Shown: in pieces, positions 60,784-64,000 of the stretch
Layout of the letters: the number at the start of each line of letters is the position of its first letter
How positions within the stretch are numbered: the first letter of the stretch is position 1
Assembly (NCBI GenBank): GCA_002428995.1
Contig: DIYJ01000017.1
Span: 189,178 to 253,177, forward strand
Reading direction: 5' to 3'
DNA from: Flavobacteriales bacterium UBA6057
GTDB lineage: Bacteria; Bacteroidota; Bacteroidia; Flavobacteriales_G; Salibacteraceae
DNA length: 64,000 nt
Position numbers and translations under genes: made by a program
Notes under the pieces: generated by a model
Told to the model about the DNA's origin: nothing
What the model saw: only the letters and a program-made list of their open reading frames with translations
The model's database searches: none

Positions 60784-62790
60784 ATGAACCAACCAACGCC
60801 ATTTAACGACATGAATCCTTCCGAACTTCCTCCCGTTCAAAGCACCCTCGATGCCTCGAACCCGTCCCTGATCAGCTACCATCGTCCGCCCTTGGAAATC
60901 TCCGTGTTAGGCGGCATCAACCTAGATAGCCTTGATCGTATGCGCGTCACCCTCAAGATCACCTCTTCCCAAAACCAGCTCCCCGCGCTCCGGCATAACC
61001 TCGACCTCTACAACGATTCTCAAAGCGAAAAACTCATCCGCAAGTGCGCTCAACGCCTTGAAGTAGGAGGGAGCCTCTGCGCTCAAGCCTTCGCAGAACT
61101 CACCGAACATCTCGAAGCCTACCGACTCGAACACCAGGACACTTCTACTGCTGCTATCCCGGAAGCCATTTCACTATCAGCCGAAGAACACGCAGAAGCC
61201 CAAGCCTTTTTAAAAGGCAAAGGATTGCTGGAACGCACCAACAATCTCATCGGCCAAAGCGGAGTCATTGGCGAAGACATCAACCGCCTGTTGATGTACC
61301 TCATTTTTACCAGCCGCAAGCGGCAGCACCCGCTCCATGCTGTCAGCCTCGGTAGCTCCGGCACCGGCAAAACCCACCTGCAGTCAACCGTAGGCCAGCT
61401 CATCCCCGAAGAAGACCGCTTAGAGATTACCACTCTCACTGAAAACGCCCTCTACTACTTCGGACAGCAAGAACTCCGGCACAAGCTCATCCTCATCGAA
61501 GACCTGGACGGAGCCGAAAGCACCCTCTATCCGATCCGCGAACTTCAATCCAAGCGCAGGATCACCAAGACCATCGCCAGCAAGGATCACCAAGGCGATA
61601 CCCGCGCCCGCCACCTCTGCGTGGAAGGCCCGGTAAGTATTGCCGGATGCACCACCCGTGAACAGCTTTATGAGGACAACGCCAACCGATCCTTTCTGCT
61701 TTATCTGGATGAAAGCCCGGAACAGGACGAGCGCATCATGGCGTATCAACGCGCGCTCAGTGCGGGAAAGATTGATGTTCACCAAGAAAAGGCAGCTGCG
61801 CTGTTGCTGCAAAACTGCCAGCGACTGCTCGAACCGATCCGCGTGGTCAACCCCTATGCCGAGCACTTAAAAATCCCGCAGGAAGTCTTTAAGCCGAGGC
61901 GCACCAATGCACACTACCTCGCTTTCATTGAAGCGATCACCTTCTACCACCAGGGCCAAAGACCCATTTGCTGTGATGAGGCTACCGGAGAGGCGTACAT
62001 CGAGACGACCCTTGAAGACATCCAAGCCGCCAACCGCTTGATGAAGGACGTATTGCTCCGCAAGTCGGATCAACTCAGCGGTGCTTGTCGGAACTACTTT
62101 GAATCCCTCAAATCCTGGCTCCGGGAGTCCGGGCAAACCGTCTTCACTAATACCCAAGTGCGGCAAGCCCTGCGCCCCACCCCAAATGCCAACAACCAAA
62201 AGCGTTTTTCCCTCCAACTCCAACAAGCCGGATTCATCCGTAGGAGCACCCTGCCCGATGGCGAAGCCCTCGGTGATCGCAAAAACGGCTTCTACTACGA
62301 GGTTGTCAGCATGGACGAATACCAGCACCTCCAATCCGACATCGAAAACGTCCTCGATCAGATTTATACAGACCTTGCAACCGCTGAAAAAAATCAGCCG
62401 ATTATTCAGGAAGTCGGTAGTGGTTCAGAAGCAGTTCACGCCCCAGGTGAACCACTTCCGGCCGCACCAGTCGGGCAGTCCGGCAAGCGGTTCACCAAAA
62501 CCCAGGACGGGCAAGCGGTAAAAAAATCGGCCGATTATTTACATCCGCAAAGTTCTACGAAACCAGCCCTTCTCGACTCCCTGAAAACAACGCTTCAGGC
62601 CTTAACAGTGCTTGCCTCCGAACACGGTACCGAAGCATGGCACAAAGGCCGGATCGTAGCCGAACACACCCACCGCACCAAGCGCACCGAAACCCGCTGC
62701 CTCAAAACCCTGGCCGATCAAGGCATCATTGAACGCCTCTGGCAGGATCGCGCCTATCTCTACCGCTTGCCTCAATCCCCCAAGCCATGA
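60784..62790 (+). CDS. primase-associated helicase-like ATPase without a CHC2/Toprim domain
   Basis: The ATG at 60784 gives 668 residues. Walker A is GSSGTGKT at about 190-197, and LILIEDLDGAES is the Walker B. The flanking blocks RLLMYLIFTSRKRQHPLHAVSLG, ALYYFGQQELRHKLILIEDLDG, and IRELQSKRRITKTIASKDHQ match the helicase part usually fused behind CHC2 zinc-finger primase/Toprim domains in mobile elements. The N-terminal block (LRHNLDLYNDSQSEKLIRKCAQRLEVG) is the linker normally found after Toprim. The primase part itself is missing. A winged-helix-like end (HKGRIVAEHTHRTKRTETRCLKTLADQGII) may bind DNA. It overlaps the integrase start by 4 bases. Confidence 0.8.
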   Translation: MNQPTPFNDMNPSELPPVQSTLDASNPSLISYHRPPLEISVLGGINLDSLDRMRVTLKITSSQNQLPALRHNLDLYNDSQSEKLIRKCAQRLEVGGSLCAQAFAELTEHLEAYRLEHQDTSTAAIPEAISLSAEEHAEAQAFLKGKGLLERTNNLIGQSGVIGEDINRLLMYLIFTSRKRQHPLHAVSLGSSGTGKTHLQSTVGQLIPEEDRLEITTLTENALYYFGQQELRHKLILIEDLDGAESTLYPIRELQSKRRITKTIASKDHQGDTRARHLCVEGPVSIAGCTTREQLYEDNANRSFLLYLDESPEQDERIMAYQRALSAGKIDVHQEKAAALLLQNCQRLLEPIRVVNPYAEHLKIPQEVFKPRRTNAHYLAFIEAITFYHQGQRPICCDEATGEAYIETTLEDIQAANRLMKDVLLRKSDQLSGACRNYFESLKSWLRESGQTVFTNTQVRQALRPTPNANNQKRFSLQLQQAGFIRRSTLPDGEALGDRKNGFYYEVVSMDEYQHLQSDIENVLDQIYTDLATAEKNQPIIQEVGSGSEAVHAPGEPLPAAPVGQSGKRFTKTQDGQAVKKSADYLHPQSSTKPALLDSLKTTLQALTVLASEHGTEAWHKGRIVAEHTHRTKRTETRCLKTLADQGIIERLWQDRAYLYRLPQSPKP

Positions 62791-63731
62791 AGCACCTTGT
62801 ACTAGATAATCCGGGCTTCATTGCCCTGGAAAAGGGGTTTGCGGAATGGTTGTCGGTCTTGGGGTATGCTCAGACCACCGTATACAACGTGCCAAGCGTG
62901 GTACGCGAGTTCCTGCACTTCCTCGAACAAAACGAAGTGCGCTCCATCCGGGCCTTGGAACAAGCCCATTTTGAACAGTACTATCAGTATGTGTCCCACC
63001 GCGCTAACCAACGACCCGGCAAACGGGGTTCCGGTCTTTCCAACAGTTATCTCAACAGTCACCTCTTCGGCTTGGAAAAATTCATGGAGTACCTGCACCA
63101 TCGCGGCATGCACGACTTACCCGCCTTAACCATCAGCCATGAACGGGTCGTACGACCTGAGATCACCGTACTCACCATAGATGAGATTCGGTTGCTGTAT
63201 CGAGCCACAGAAGAACACAACCATCATCATTTAAACGCATCCATCGTATCACGGGATCAAACACTGCTGACAATTTTCTACGGCTGCGGACTTAGGCGTT
63301 CCGAAGGGTCAGCCCTGCGGATCGAAGACATCAACTTTGATACACGAGTCCTCCATGTGCGCAAAGGAAAGAACTACCGCGAACGCTTTGTGCCGTTCAA
63401 CCGAGCCAGTGCAAAGACACTGGAAAGCTATGTCTATGACTACCGTCCGCTCTTGCTCAAAACGCGCTCGGAGGGGGTGCTGTTTGTCTCGGCTAATGAT
63501 GGTAAACCACTCACGGGGCAGGCGTTGTACCAGCGCTTAAAAATACTCCAACAACGCACAGAGGATACGGATTTACTGGCCAAAGACATTGGGCTTCACA
63601 CGCTCCGTCATTCCATTGCTACACACCTACTCAGTGCCGGTATGGACGTACAAAAAATCAGCCGATTCCTGGGCCATCGATCCCTCGAAAGCACTCAGAT
63701 ATACACGCATTTAGTAAAACACCATGACTGA
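62787..63731 (+). CDS. tyrosine recombinase/integrase 1
   Basis: This 314-residue XerC/D-type protein has a SAM-like N-terminal domain (about 10-110) and a catalytic domain with Arg170 in GCGLRRSEGSALRIED, Lys193 in VRKGKNY, HTLRHS (His271, Arg274), His297 in LGHRSL, and the nucleophile Tyr306 in TQIYTHL. All catalytic residues are present. The next integrase gene overlaps its end (ATGACTGA), so the two are translated in tandem. Tandem integrases suggest a multi-recombinase unit. Confidence 0.95.
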   Translation: MKHLVLDNPGFIALEKGFAEWLSVLGYAQTTVYNVPSVVREFLHFLEQNEVRSIRALEQAHFEQYYQYVSHRANQRPGKRGSGLSNSYLNSHLFGLEKFMEYLHHRGMHDLPALTISHERVVRPEITVLTIDEIRLLYRATEEHNHHHLNASIVSRDQTLLTIFYGCGLRRSEGSALRIEDINFDTRVLHVRKGKNYRERFVPFNRASAKTLESYVYDYRPLLLKTRSEGVLFVSANDGKPLTGQALYQRLKILQQRTEDTDLLAKDIGLHTLRHSIATHLLSAGMDVQKISRFLGHRSLESTQIYTHLVKHHD

Positions 63732-64000
63732 CTCCTTCTTGAAATACATGGAACGACTGGGGCTGGCGGCCAGCACTCGAAAGCACTACCAGACCTACAT
63801 CCTGGACTTTTTGGCTTGGCTGGATGGCCAGAACATGGATGTAGAGGGATGTTCCTCTCGGGATGTCGTGGCGTATTTGCATCATTTAAAAACTCCGATG
63901 CGCAACGGTGGCCAGGGTTTGTCGAACCTGACGCGCAGTATTCGACTAAACGTCTTGGAACACTTTTTCAACTACCTCATCGGCTTGGGCGCCCGGATGG
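63724..64000 (+). CDS. tyrosine recombinase/integrase 2, cut at the window edge
   Basis: The ATG at 63724 opens a frame that runs off the window after 92 residues (MTDSFLKYMERLGLAASTRK at the start). The helical N-terminal core-binding domain pattern is clear: STRKHYQTYILDFLAWL, DVVAYLHHL, LTRSIRLNVLEHFFNYL. The catalytic part lies beyond the edge. The overlap with integrase 1 indicates coupled translation. Confidence 0.85.
   Translation, partial: MTDSFLKYMERLGLAASTRKHYQTYILDFLAWLDGQNMDVEGCSSRDVVAYLHHLKTPMRNGGQGLSNLTRSIRLNVLEHFFNYLIGLGARM

Noticed and set aside
62521..62537. AATCGGCCGATT palindrome as a further copy of the dispersed element palindrome
   Set aside because: The core differs (CGGCCG rather than CCGCGG) and it lies in coding sequence where it may be chance.
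43185..64000. Self-transmissible ICE
   Set aside because: Relaxase, MobC-like and coupling proteins are present but no TraB-TraN type channel or VirB4 ATPase genes; within the window it is only mobilizable.
1..64000. CRISPR arrays, tRNA or rRNA genes
   Set aside because: No regularly spaced direct repeats, cloverleaf patterns or rRNA-like stretches were noticed.

Overview
The window comes from a Bacteroidota chromosome, probably a marine or flavobacterial-type member with near-balanced GC. The evidence is the complete Bat (aerotolerance) cluster, promoter boxes of the Bacteroidota TAnnTTTG type, a type IX secretion (Por) C-terminal sorting domain, and very large secreted Rhs/YD-repeat proteins of the kind found in this phylum. 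No rRNA, tRNA or CRISPR array was seen. All statements come from reading the sequence; no database search was run.

Region 1 (1-16.3 kb) is ordinary core genome. It holds a cut-off C-terminus (possible glycosyltransferase), an alpha/beta hydrolase, a small hypothetical gene, ilvE, and an eight-gene minus-strand operon: MoxR ATPase, DUF58 protein, an Ig-like/one-TM protein, batA, batB, batC, batD and batE. Next come a MazG-type pyrophosphohydrolase, ribH, a TPR membrane protein, ffh, folD and murB.

Region 2 (16.8-43.2 kb) is one tightly packed plus-strand unit with a good promoter box at its head. Its genes overlap or nearly abut: a large outer-membrane beta-barrel-like protein, a small Ig/FnIII-like secreted protein, a 2429-residue YD-shell protein, a small LolA-like secreted protein, a 4471-residue Rhs protein, and two small AT-richer genes that are probable immunity genes. 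The Rhs protein carries an inserted right-handed beta-helix, a Bacteroidota-type Rhs core and a variable C-terminal tip. Every large protein has its own Sec signal. I read this as a polymorphic-toxin export and encapsulation operon; it is the most interesting system in the window.

Region 3 (43.2 kb to beyond the right edge) is a mobilizable integrative element. From left to right it carries a large serine recombinase whose catalytic N-terminus has no normal start codon, small accessory ORFs, and a HEPN-domain/membrane-protein pair. Next come an excisionase-like HTH protein, relaxase (MobA type) and MobC-type genes, a strongly structured candidate oriT, a VirD4/TraG coupling protein and a membrane protein with a VWA-like domain. 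Further right are a TPR signalling-type protein, a T9SS cargo protein paired with an XRE regulator, a DUF2971 protein and a second XRE regulator with a well-defined operator. That regulator faces a cysteine-rich mini-protein operon, a CHC2-primase-type helicase lacking the primase domain, and at least two tandem tyrosine recombinases; the last runs off the window. No type IV secretion channel genes are present, so the element looks mobilizable rather than self-transmissible within what is visible.
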